Origin: Liolophura sinensis
Taxonomy: Eukaryota; Mollusca; Polyplacophora; Chitonida; Chitonidae
Length of the DNA stretch: 64,000 nucleotides
Direction: 5' to 3'
Assembly: GCF_032854445.1 (NCBI RefSeq)
Contig: NC_088301.1
Location: 41,597,116-41,661,115, forward strand
Positions 1 to 10,800 of the stretch are shown here, piece by piece. The translations under genes were made by a program, and so were the position numbers. The notes under the pieces are model-generated. The model was not told where the DNA came from, ran no database searches, and worked only from the letters and a program-made list of their open reading frames with translations. The stretch's first letter is position 1, and the number at the start of each line of letters is the position of its first letter.

Positions 1-424
1 TGGTGGAGGTCAATATTTGAACAAAGGACATGTTATTGCAATCTTGACAATTGAACGAATGGGGAGTGATGAGGGACCCGTATGAGGGTCACTTGCCCTG
101 CTTTTGTGTGTTGTCACACAAAGTCGATTTCAGGAAGCTGAAATCACTGATTTAAAAAGCCTTAAGCGCCAGATTTGTATGCATTCTAACTTCTAACATT
201 CCTTATTCAATTCATGATTTTCGTATTAGTGAAGGATCACCAGTGCGAGATGTAGAAATAGACAATGCATCAGGATTTCTATAACTTGCTTTTCAGTATT
301 GCGACAAGGGCAGAAAGATACTTTGTGGCACTGATCTATTTTTGATATTAACGCTATCTCAAGAGACTTGTAGTCTTGTTAATTGCTGATGATTCAGTTA
401 TACCATCTCGTCTTTTATTTCCAG
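1..424. other. Non-coding, presumed intron upstream of CYYR1-like exon
   Basis: No coding exon is evident here. The next exon (425-503) starts in mid-codon, so at least one upstream exon with the start codon and signal peptide must exist. I could not place it in this stretch and it probably lies before the window. The last bases before 425 form a pyrimidine-rich tract ending in cag, a normal splice acceptor. Confidence 0.5.
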
Positions 425-1848
425 GGTGCGATGCGAGCTACTGCTACTTTTCCTACTACTACTCCTATTACTACTGTTATTACTACTACTCTTACTCACT
501 GGCGTAAGTATATATGCATGTCTCTTTCCACTACAATGCCGGCCGTATGCGTGAAATATCCATGAGTACGGCGTAAGATTTATTTATATATTTATTTGAT
601 TGGTGTTTTACGCCGTACTCAAGAATATTTCACTTAAACGACGGTGGCCAGCCCGGGGGAAACCCACGACCATCCGCAGGTTGCTGGCAGACCTTCCCAC
701 GTACGACCGGAGAGGAAGACAGCATGAGCTGGACTTGAACTCACAGCGATCGCATTGGTGAGAGACTCCTGGGTCATTACGCTGCGCTAGAGCGCTAACC
801 AGCTGAGCCACGGAGGCGTAAGATACCAATGAAATAAATAAATAAATGTATATGCATGTTTGCATATTCTTTCCATTACAAATAACCTTAAGTTCAACGA
901 TTTTTTTAAGAACTAAAGAAAGCCTCAATGCAATGAGTTTATACACAATCCGAAATTGTGTATATGAAAGCTGGCTAATTAAGTTGAAAATAGGCCGTTC
1001 TTTATTTTGCTTTTGAATTCGTAGCTCGAATTAGGTACTTGCAACTAATGCAGGCCGTTAATGCTTAATGGATTTTTGTATGTGCGAAATTTAAAAAAAA
1101 ATCACTTGCTGGAGTACGGCGTAAAACACCAATCAAAATAAATAAATAAATAAATACTTGTATGAGTCATTCTGTTTCTATTTCAGTGGTGGCACCATTG
1201 CTGGCATTGTGATCGGCTGCATTGTGTTTGTGGGGTTGTGTATTGCTGCCTGTGTGGTTTGCTGCATTAAAGCTACATCGAACTCTTCCCGAGGCACTGT
1301 TGTCAGGAACCCAAACATGGCCGGCAACGTAGCTGTTGTCACCACAAGTAAAGCAACATTTTTACGCTTCTGTTGCAAATATTATTTACACCTTCAGTAA
1401 ACTCTGTTGTCCAAATTAAAATGCAAAATGCATAGTTTACAAAAACAGCATAAGTTTGCTTAGTTTGTCTGAACAAGCCTCTTGAAAGTGTTTAAAATGG
1501 CTTAAAACAATCGATAAAAACACAAAACTAAAAACTAGGCGATAGCCTCTGGTCATCAAACTTCCCACCACCTTTCCTTCTCGCAAATAAGTAGACAGTC
1601 ATATTTCTAATGAATGAAACGCGATAGTCTGTTTATGCAACAAATACAACAAATTCTTCTTTCTCTTCTGCACAGCTGCTGCCCAACAGGGCTATGCAAT
1701 GCAAGGTTACACCCAACCTCCACCTGCATACGGCGCCTATCCGAACTACCCTGCGCCAGCATACCCGCCACCAGGAGCTGTGCCTACTTCCGGACTTCCT
1801 CCATCTTACCCCAACAGTGGCCCACCCAAACCGCCAACATTGGGTTGA
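425..1848 (+). CDS. CYYR1/shisa-like cysteine- and tyrosine-rich membrane protein (5' end outside window)
   Basis: Three exons are visible: 425-503, 1187-1347 and 1676-1848 (TGA at 1846-1848). All junctions have AG/GT borders and matching phases (2, then 1). Exon 425-503 codes a tract with 13 Tyr and 3 Cys in 25 residues. The second exon codes GGTIAGIVIGCIVFVG, a membrane segment with small residues, followed by a CC-containing juxtamembrane stretch. The third codes a Pro/Tyr/Gly-rich tail with PPAYGAYP, PAYPPP and PPSYP motifs. This order (short Cys/Tyr-rich ectodomain, one membrane span starting SGT/GGTIAGIV, Pro-Tyr tail) is that of vertebrate CYYR1 and the wider shisa-like group. PPxY-type motifs in that group recruit WW-domain proteins such as NEDD4 ligases; whether these do is inference. 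The signal peptide exon is missing from the window. Family assignment is by remembered similarity, not by a search. Confidence 0.72.
534..846 (+). mobile_element. Old plus-strand MetaSINE 3' end, split by a later insertion
   Basis: Bases 534-579 read as a SINE end (tgaaatat..gagtacggcgtaagat) and bases 825-846 continue it (accaatgaaataaataaa). The intervening 580-815 is a second SINE in the opposite orientation, flanked by the duplicated 9-mer gcgtaagat (571-579 and 816-824). This is a nested insertion with its target-site duplication. Confidence 0.8.
580..815 (-). mobile_element. MetaSINE copy, near full length, nested in an older SINE
   Basis: On the minus strand it has a tRNA-like head (gctcagctggttagcgctctagcgcag; B-box-like gagttcaagtcca), then the conserved middle (cctctccggtcgtacgtggg, cctgcggatggtcgtgggtt) and the tail gaatattcttgagtacggcgtaaaacacc ended by an ATTT-type simple repeat. 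It lacks the ctctgcccggtttcctcccaccataatg stretch present in other copies here, so it carries an internal deletion. It sits in an intron of the CYYR1-like gene. Confidence 0.85.
1111..1155 (+). mobile_element. MetaSINE 3' end fragment
   Basis: Only the terminal sequence gagtacggcgtaaaacacc plus an AATA-type tail is left, about 30 bases upstream of the acceptor of the transmembrane exon of the CYYR1-like gene. Confidence 0.7.
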
Positions 1849-2439
1849 TGGGTGACTGGGATCAGCGTGTGTGCTTCTCTGTACACATAACTGCTCACTT
1901 ACGATGTTTAAACGTGTTGAATACAAGATATACCAAAACTTATGCTTATGCAGTCTATTATTATTTCTGCGTCCTTCGATGAGTCACCCGCTTTCTTGCT
2001 TATAATAATTACATTTACCCTCAACACGTTCCATATATTGATTTTGTTGTACTGTTCTTTCTACATGCTGACAGGCAATATGCCCTTAGGTCGTACATTC
2101 GGTTTGCAGATTTCATTTTATCCCTATTTGTACATGAATTTTAATATCTACTATATATTATCAGTGCTTTTGTTTATGAATGTTTGCATGTTAGCATTAT
2201 GTGTGTTTGCGTACACCATGAGGGTAAGTGGCCTAAGGATACAGGTGCCAAAACATCTCCCTATTGTGATTAAACCAGTCCCGGTCATTGCCAACAGATG
2301 TGACATATTTTGTACCTTTCACAGGGAACTTATCCAGATAATCTTACCTTCCTACCGATTTTAGAAACTGTGATAAATGTTCCATAAGCGTTATGCCATA
2401 TAAATAAGTCGTAATTTCAGACGTGCGTATACACCCATG

Positions 2440-2700
2440 TTTTATCCAACGCCTCCTCCTCCCTCGACTTTCCCTAGTCCCTCCTCACTCGATTTTCCCT
2501 AGGGCAACCTCAATGGATTTTGCTGCTCCCCTCATCACCTGATTTTCTCTAGTTGGCCCCAATGAACTTTAATCCTGTCCCTTCTCACTCGACTTTCCCT
2601 AATGCATCCTCAAGTCCTTCCTCTCTTGATTTTCCCTAGTTAATCCTCCAGTTCACTAAAATTTTACTGCGATCTCCTCACTTGATTTCCCTGAAATCAA
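2440..2700 (+). repeat. Degenerate CT-rich tandem repeat
   Basis: The motif CTCACTCGATTTTCCCTAG, in variant forms, recurs about six times at irregular spacing of roughly 35-60 bases. The phrase aatcctgtcccttctcact occurs at about 2570 and again near 2790. It looks like an old imperfect minisatellite in the presumed 3'UTR. Confidence 0.6.
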
Positions 2701-2977
2701 CCATATTTTCTTAACACAGGAAATCTTTGATTGAAAACTTTCACCTGAAACCCGTTGGAAATGGGAATTTTAACTTCGTTAAATGAACTTTAATCCTGTC
2801 CCTTCTCACTTTTGAATAGAATGAATATCCGTATACAGTGTGGTCTCTTTTACGCTACAATGGGTTGATTTTATATGTCACTTGTGTCTGTATGTATAAA
2901 AGATACCAGTGATTCGCTACAGCCAATTTATTCTAACAACATCTGTGATATGAAAACGTATGTTGTTATATTTCAAA

Positions 2978-2983
2978 AATAAA
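2978..2983 (+). terminator. Poly(A) signal AATAAA for the CYYR1-like gene
   Basis: This is the canonical hexamer about 1.1 kb after the stop codon, in an AT-rich context and followed by T-rich sequence. It is the best candidate end of the transcript. Confidence 0.45.
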
Positions 2984-2990
2984 CTTTTTG

Positions 2991-3781
2991 ATAAGATTTT
3001 TTAATCACTGCCTTTCATTCCTTACCTTAAATAAGACCAAGACCAGCTGTTTTTGTTGTTTGTACTGCACGTCTTACTAATTGAAACCAGAGGAGTAACA
3101 GGTAGAATTTTTATTAGGCCGACTTATACCTCGATGCATAATATGTACTATATTTCGCTTCAAGGTGATTCTTTCAGACCCGGCGGTCAGATAACGGTGA
3201 ATATACGAAACTACGAAAATCCCCTATGGAGACCACCAAATTGTAGCAGGGGGTCCACATTCAACAGATCTACACATTCTCATAATGTTATTAAAGGCCA
3301 GCAGGATGGTAATTCGACCTCAAACACCCGCCAACCGAGTGCTTAATGTCTGAACTGACGACGAAGAGCTTCCTCGGGCAGCGGAGAGCCATATATAAAA
3401 TTTTGGAGAGAACAAACTTGATCCATGCAGACAATCTGTTTTTTCTTGATGTAATGTCAGTAAACCGCCAGAATTAGGAGCCTTATGGATCTGGCACATT
3501 TCATACCAACGGCCGAGTGTTAAATTTGTGGCAATTGTAAACATTTAGGGCTGTAGTAATTATTGCTCGGCCTTCATCAGAGAAAATTATATCGGGGTTC
3601 AAGACAAATGACCAATGGCATGTAACATGTGTAATGTTACTTGTTTTGCGGTGGTGTTTGGAAACTCTAACAGATAGATCGGGGCCAGTGATTGTCAGTT
3701 AACTCGGACCCCGGTTTATGCATCTCAGGGCCCGATACCCAATCGTAGGTACGTCTACTTAATACTGACATAGAGCTTGGC
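2991..3781. other. Intergenic, nothing recognised
   Basis: An open frame at 3053-3346 has no recognisable composition, splice support or similarity to any family I know. I see nothing else. Confidence 0.4.
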
Positions 3782-3970
3782 TTCGGTCGCTGTGAGTTCA
3801 AGTCCAGCTCATGCTGGCTTCCTCTCCGGTCGTACGTGGGAAGGTCTCAGCAACCTGCGGATCGTCGTGGGTTTCCCCCGGGCTGTGCCTGGTTTCCACC
3901 CACCATAATGCTGGCCGACGGCGTATAAGTGAAATATTCTTGAGTACGGCGTAAAACACCAATCAAATAA
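3782..3970 (+). mobile_element. MetaSINE copy, 5'-truncated, with target-site duplication
   Basis: Starts inside the tRNA-like head just before the B-box-like gagttcaagtcc and runs through the conserved middle to the tail gagtacggcgtaaaacaccaa. It is flanked by the 8-base direct repeat agcttggc (3774-3781 and 3971-3978), so the truncation happened at insertion. Confidence 0.85.
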
Positions 3971-3978
3971 AGCTTGGC

Positions 3979-4829
3979 CATGCAAGCGGATGTAAGACTG
4001 GCCAATTATATTGGACCCCGAGATAAGTAAGTCTGGTTTGAACTTCAGCAGATCTTTTATTAATGGGTTTCAAATGCCATCAGACACTTGGTAAATTAGA
4101 ACATACTTGCGAGACTATCGAACAGTTCGTCTTTGCGACAGTGAGAGACTAAGCTTTCTGAATTGGTGCCCCTGAAGTGTCACAATAGCTATGTTACATG
4201 TCCTTAATGTGCCAGTAACGGCCAACCTGTCTCTAGCACGTTTGTGGTATTTTGATGTAGAAGTATTCGATCTCAGTTTCTCTTAGTTCGTCTCGAAATT
4301 CTTCTATTTCGCAGTGTGTAAAATAGATCTAATTCTGAATGGAAGATCTGGTTTCTGCGGTGATGTGTCATAACCTGTCAGTCACACTGAAGGTGGGCCT
4401 ACTTCCGTGAATAACAGGTTGGCCAAAGTACAGCCTAAAAATAAATTTACTAATAACATGCATGCAAACCAATACGGAAATCACACGCACACAACAGATA
4501 CCTGCATCTAATGCCAACGAAAGTTTAGTCGAGAAATCCAGATACTGAATATGCTACGTTAAAATTCACTTTCACTTGGGTAAAGGCACATTATTTACGT
4601 GATATGCATATTTACATCACTGATATTTTACTACAATCTATACAGTCTGCAATATTTCACCCGAAGATCGCCATCCGGTAAAATCGGGCAGGGTAGTCAT
4701 GCATTTGTGGTTTCTCAGCTAAACGCATATAAACACAAGGCCTGCAAAGTCCAACCAGGTATGTCCAACCAAGGCAAATGCAAAGGTTTATAAATGCAAA
4801 GTCACTTTTAAAAGAATAAATTGTACACA
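3979..4829 (-). other. Intergenic / probable 3'UTR of the double-flytrap receptor
   Basis: No gene is visible. On the minus strand the nearest AATAAA downstream of the receptor stop is at 4056-4061, about 770 bases away, which would make most of this stretch 3'UTR. Confidence 0.35.
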
Positions 4830-7800
4830 TCACACACAAGTTGTATCTAAATCAGACAGTCTGTCAATTGGAGTACTAGTCTTGAATGATGACAATCTCT
4901 GTTCACTGTTCGGCTTCTCTGAAGAAGTGGAGATAAACGTAGAGGAGGGTGAACCTGGGGGTGCCGATCCAACCACTGGAATCGTAGATGACGCTTTTGT
5001 GGATGGCAAAGTCACAGGGGCATCGTCAGGGTTTTCTGTTCCGCTGTTGCCTCTTACTCCATTCGACAACTGGAAATCTGAACTGGAACGGGTTGCATTA
5101 GCCTCATCAGAAGTGTTTAGCTGCAACACAACTCAAATAGATATATTTGGGAGATACTACTTCCTGCAATATCCATGCCAATAAGTACCTTTATTCAAGT
5201 ACGGAACTACTTTTTTCGTAAATGTTACTGAGGCAAATTGAAAAGAGACCGCTTTTCATTGGTTGCACAATGACCATTTGCGAACTGCCACACTGTAGTC
5301 TCTGCTCTGTTTTTACTCTCCTCGCTGTAAGCTTTTATTTTCAAAATAACCCAGTACGCTACAGATCCGTTACTTGAACAATCAGCACAGGTTGCGAATG
5401 TTACCCAAATGACAAAATAATAAATAGTTTAATATATACTGATAGAATTGTATATTATGAAATGACAACAGTTATATGCCGTTTGTATTAAATTTGGAGT
5501 ATGTATGTCATTTAGTATAGTCGTCTAGTAATGATCTTACCTGGAGGTCATGCTCAGTGTTTTGGTCTGGACGGCTACTCGTCTTCATGTTAACGTACGT
5601 GTTTACTGATTCTCGTGGCTCTTTCATCTCCTGATGCACGGTACCCACAATAGTTTTAGGGTGAGTGTTGTGGTCAATGTCGTTTTGTGCTGCAAGTCTT
5701 TGATTTCGCATCGGATGTGTGTACACATTTAGGGTAGGGGGTGTGTTTGATACGTTTTGGTGTGTGGGGAGGTCATTGAGAACTTTGGGAAATGTAGTAT
5801 CTGAATTCCCGAGCCGAAGGTAACGTCGATCTGAGGGACCGCTAGGAGAATCTAATGTCTTGTGTTGGGTTTGCTTTCGGCTAGAAGTTCCAGATCTGCT
5901 TTCTGTGTTACTACTACTTGAAATTAGAGATGCTGGATTAAGATATTGACTTTCATGTGCCCTTTGAATTGTTGGATTATATTGCTGGTTTACGGAGAAG
6001 GCCCCTTGGGGGATAATTGTTCCTCTACCATCAATATTTTCTAGTGTACCATTTGGATTATGTGAAAGATAACTGGAATTGTAGTTAGAAGGCGGGTTCT
6101 GGAACGGAGAAAAAGAGTTAGCAACTCTATTTGGGTTAACTTCCTCAGAGGGATGTCTTCTCTCCGGAATGACAACTGTACCATTTGTCTTGTCGATCAC
6201 TACATCTGAGATAAGAACAAAAATATCTGTCAATATCAAACCCAGTCTCCATGGTTTTCCAAGCCTTGCTCAAAACCAGGCCATCCGTTTTTCAAATAAA
6301 TAAATTGTTACACATTCATTGCCAACGATGGATGTATGTTATGGCCACTGCATCCAAATATTATTTAGGTGTTTTGAAAAAAAGAGAAACGTTTATAGTA
6401 TATTCATGATGTCGATAATTGCACATTCTATGCCCCGAAAGAAGCTATTGCAGACAAAAATAACACGACAAATGAAAATAATGTCTCAAGAATATAGACA
6501 TTTTAGCTTCTAAAATGCTGCAATGTCAGCTTTGTTATGCAGTTGAAAAAAAAACTGTAGATAAATTAAAGTAAGAATGTAAATAAGCTATACTATTCCA
6601 CTAATGTTGGACCAGAAGACGATTATCACACGTGGTTTTAGTTCAGTGAAGATTGTCTTATGATTTGTACATGGTATATTACGTAAAGTTACCTGTTACA
6701 TACCTTTATTGTGTTTCCTCCGGATGATAAATACAAGAATCACCACCACCAAAACAACCAGAATACACAAAATAACAAGTATGGCCACGTGTAGATGGTT
6801 GCTATCGCATGAAGATGAACTTAATGCAGACTCGCCAGTTGATGTAGAAGCTTCACACATCCGACAGATTTTTTGCACAGTACAGCTCCCGTCTATTTTT
6901 TTGACCTCTCTGTTGTTTTTATAAAATTTCACAGGGCTATTCTCGTTCAGCTGGAGTTTCCCTGTCAATGTATCATAGCTGCCTACCTATAAAAAACACA
7001 ATATTTTACAGTTTGAATCTCTGGACGTCTTTTGTTTACATCTTCAAAACACCGTTAGCTATGTTTTAAAGTGAACATAAAGTCTACCACTAAAGCTGAA
7101 TTAATTAATAAAGTAGTATTCCAGAAATGTTCTAAAAATAGTTAAAAACCTCTACCCCACTTAACAACAAAATAACTAGCAAACAATCGTCAGTAACCAG
7201 GCATTCACTTGGTGAGGCCATTCTGCCATGTTATAGCTATATAGCGTGACGTCACAAAACCTGTAGAAACTCTCCCGTACCATCGGTATTAAACAATGTG
7301 ACAATGAGAAATGCAAACAAAAACGCCTGATACCAAACCAATGAGTATCAGCTCTGTTCCGTGTTCAAGGGGTCGATGTTTCTTTAGTTTGATGCTCGGC
7401 TAGGGCGATGTTCGTGGACACAAGGGCAGTGTTTTAGTGGTCCTGCCCGCCTTCTTGCATGGGTGTAAGGATTTGGCCTAGCTGGCTGTACCGACTTAAG
7501 GAATTTACCGAACCTAGCATCACCTTCTGATTAATAACAGACCCTTTCATTCAGATTTTGGCAAGATATTTTCGTCATAAATGAGTTTGCCGAGGAAAAA
7601 TAACGCAAAGTCACAATATTTTTCTTACGCAAAGATTCTCCCTTGGCGGTTTTTTTGCCAGCTCACCAGGACAAGTTACTGCTGCCTTCTGCCCAACATG
7701 TACGCACTGTGACACGGTCAGTCGTTCTCAGTTCCTTGCTCATAAATGTGTGCTTCAAAATGCATCAGTTTAACACTTAAACTGACCGTAAAATTTGGTT

Positions 7801-10800
7801 TACTGCATCGATATTTGTCTATCCATTATAAGAAACCACACTGAAAATCGAGGGCTATTAGGTGTTTTGACGTAACGGCAAAATTATCACGGGACGTTTT
7901 CAGGGCTAGTGATTGGCTAAGTTCATAGGGGCTTTTTCAATATGGCTACTCGGAACGAATTTTTCGCCAGTGCCATATCCCCAATGCTGAACTTCATCTT
8001 CTCAAATATTTATAGCATTTTTCAAAATGCTCTTGTGATAACTGTGTCCTGTATCATTTTTTCTATGTTTATTCTTTGTGTTCACTTTTAGTAAACGATT
8101 AATTCTTGGTAAAACCACCAGTCGTTAAATGAACATATTGAGAGTATGTCTAGGGAAATAACTTAGATGCAATGTTGAGCAAGAATTCCATCAAACAACC
8201 AAAATTACAGCAACAAAAATATTGCAAAAAAAAAACCCTGACCAACAATATCAACGCTTTTTTTTTGTAATGCCTCACAGTGCTTGGTTGGCGTACGGCC
8301 ACATTGCACCGAACATGAAGAGAAGCAATACTATTTTACTTACTGCTTTACTGTTGTTGTATGGCTATTTTACTATTTGATACAAAGTAGTAACGTTGCC
8401 ACATGCTGAAAACAGCGAAGCCCACAGGAATAGGTAGTATAGGTAGTATAATGCATAGAGATACAACACGCTACAGCTAAGTTTGTGATTGTATATTAAT
8501 GTGATGACAACGCGACAGTATCAGTAATTTTAGACTGGTGATGTCTAATATTAAAGTTGCAAATAAGATCACTGCATTTCTTTACCTAATTCTTCTTAAG
8601 CAATGGGGCTAGGAAACGTTGTTACTTCATGAGCATATACATATGGATGTGAACAGTTATAATATAACCCTAATTTAACCGGTAATATAATTTGCCAGCT
8701 ATCATGCTCTCATGACTTCTCTGGCTTTACTCTCTATGATCTAGTCTCATGTTGTATACAATAGTCAGCTTCGGGGAAGATGCTTGGTCAGATAGATTAA
8801 TTTCCTTTCATATACTAAAAAATAAGGTTTCAGTGAAAAGTGACACATCGTGATAATTGAATCACTGAAAATTGATAAGATTTTGGAATACCGGTTATGA
8901 TTGCTCGATGAGGTCATCTTAGGAAATGGCATTTACCATATGCTGTAACAAAATTCAATTAATTAATTATCAGATACTCTAATGAAGAGCTGAATGGTTG
9001 ATTTACCCCTGGTATCGTTTTTACTGCGTAACCGATCGGCCAGATAAACACACCCAGTCTGCAATAGTTCAACGATGTATGCCAAAACAAAAAAGAAATT
9101 TTATCTAACAACATTCATTTTAAGTACCCATGTACACCCGAATGTGTACTTTTGTGCACAGCTTGCCAGCTCTGCCGTTTATATTAGGATTTAAACTTAC
9201 CGGAACATATACGTAAGAGCCATTGGTCAGCCTCTGAAGATTAAGCAAGCGGAAATTCACGTTTCCGTTCCCATCGTCTTTAAAAGGGCGGTAACTCTGA
9301 TCTTCAGCTCCGAGGCTCACTCTTTTGATGTATGCTGTGACGTTCGCCGGATTTTGCTTCAAAGTTTGACAAGCAAAGTCTGAATGAGTCAGACAGAGGA
9401 ACTTATGTGCTTTAAAGATACCTGTTATCATCGAAGCCACTGCATTTATGGTATTGCCCACCCTAAACTGCCTTGCCCAAGATTGTGCCGTTGACAGCTT
9501 AATTGAAAGATTGCTGTTACAGTCTATCGAATATCGATTTTGAAATCTTTCAGGTATATTGCACTTAAAATGACTCTGCCAAAACATGTCAAACCACAAA
9601 GATGTATTCGTCCACGAAGTAGGCACTTTGGTTAGATATTCAGGAAAGTCGTTCCAAGGTAATTTTGGAGCCATTGGAAGTACAACAATGGAGCCAACCG
9701 TTGCCTGTTCAGCACCAAGATTAGGTCTAAGAGAAACTGCCCAGTCCTCAAGCGCTAAAAATACCAAATCGAGCTTTTGAAATTGTATTATCTTTTGAAA
9801 AGCTATTGAATCTTCTTCCAGTCCAATGTAAACGACAACCCGGGCTACATTAGCGTTGAGAATTTTCACTATATCAGTAAGATCTTTCTCGTTTGGTGTT
9901 ACTTTAATTGGAATAGGTTTTGCTACACAAATATTTTGATCTTTTGCCTTTTCGACAGTAAGCAACATGGCCTTGTATCCATAGTTGTTGTTACTGTAAA
10001 CGATGTTAACATAAGTCCAACCAAAATGCTTGATCAGCGCGACAATAACTTCTACACTATTCCTGTCACTAACAGATGTTCTGAGGGAGTAAGGGTACAG
10101 TCCCTTTTCGTCCAAATCTGGGGAGGTTGAAGCATAACTGATGATAGGTAATCGTAGACGTGTAAAGCTTTCTGCAAGTGGCAATGAAACTGAGCTGGAT
10201 TCAGAACCGATTACTCCCACAACTTTAGATAGATCGATGATATCTCCCGTTTTTGGATCAGTCAACTGAGTTTCCCCTGAGAAGTATTTCGAGATTATAG
10301 AATCAGCTTTCAAAAAGCTATAGCAGTCGTCAAATATGATTGCCCCGAAATTCTTTCCAGTTTCCTGTCTCATTTTTCTAACGGTATAGAAAAAGGCCTC
10401 CACAGAAATAACAGTGTGGACCTCAGTTCGAAACGTTCCACACCCAAAAGGTTCTTCTTCTGGAGGAGCCCAGTGGAGTGAGAAGAAACCTGCTAGTAGA
10501 ATCTCTCCGGGCAGGTAGACAAACCCAGGGTCATGCACGCATCCTTGACAGATCTTACCACATCGGGACAAACTCTTTGTGCTTTGATTTAGATCCAGTC
10601 TTCCATTCTCGTAGTAGGAACCGACCTGTAAACATTAGTATTATTGGTACACATAAAACCGACAAATGAAAGGATAGCAAATATAGCTCGCTCTCTCAAA
10701 CTGAAAGTAAAATTCCCTTTGGTACCTTATTCATCCATGCATATATAGACCACATACTGGTCTACTAGAATAGTAGAATAGTCAAAATACAATCATAATG

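Larger units (their letters stand above)
1849..2990 (+). other. Probable 3'UTR of the CYYR1-like gene
   Basis: AT-rich non-coding sequence follows the stop codon directly without a clear splice donor and runs to a canonical AATAAA at 2978-2983. It includes the CT-rich repeated stretch at 2440-2700. No convincing coding exon is seen. Confidence 0.5.

Noticed and set aside
580-815. tRNA gene
   Set aside because: The A- and B-box-like sequences belong to SINE heads, which lack a full cloverleaf and run into the SINE body. The same applies to 33186-33463 and 47706-47963.
608-946. 112-codon minus-strand frame
   Set aside because: Read-through of a SINE.
3053-3346. 97-codon open frame
   Set aside because: No domain, no repeat composition, no splice support, and it lies just past a poly(A) signal.
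4830-6205. Kinase or guanylate cyclase domain in the receptor tail
   Set aside because: The tail has no glycine loop, HRD/DFG or cyclase motifs; it is low-complexity Ser/Asn/Pro-rich.
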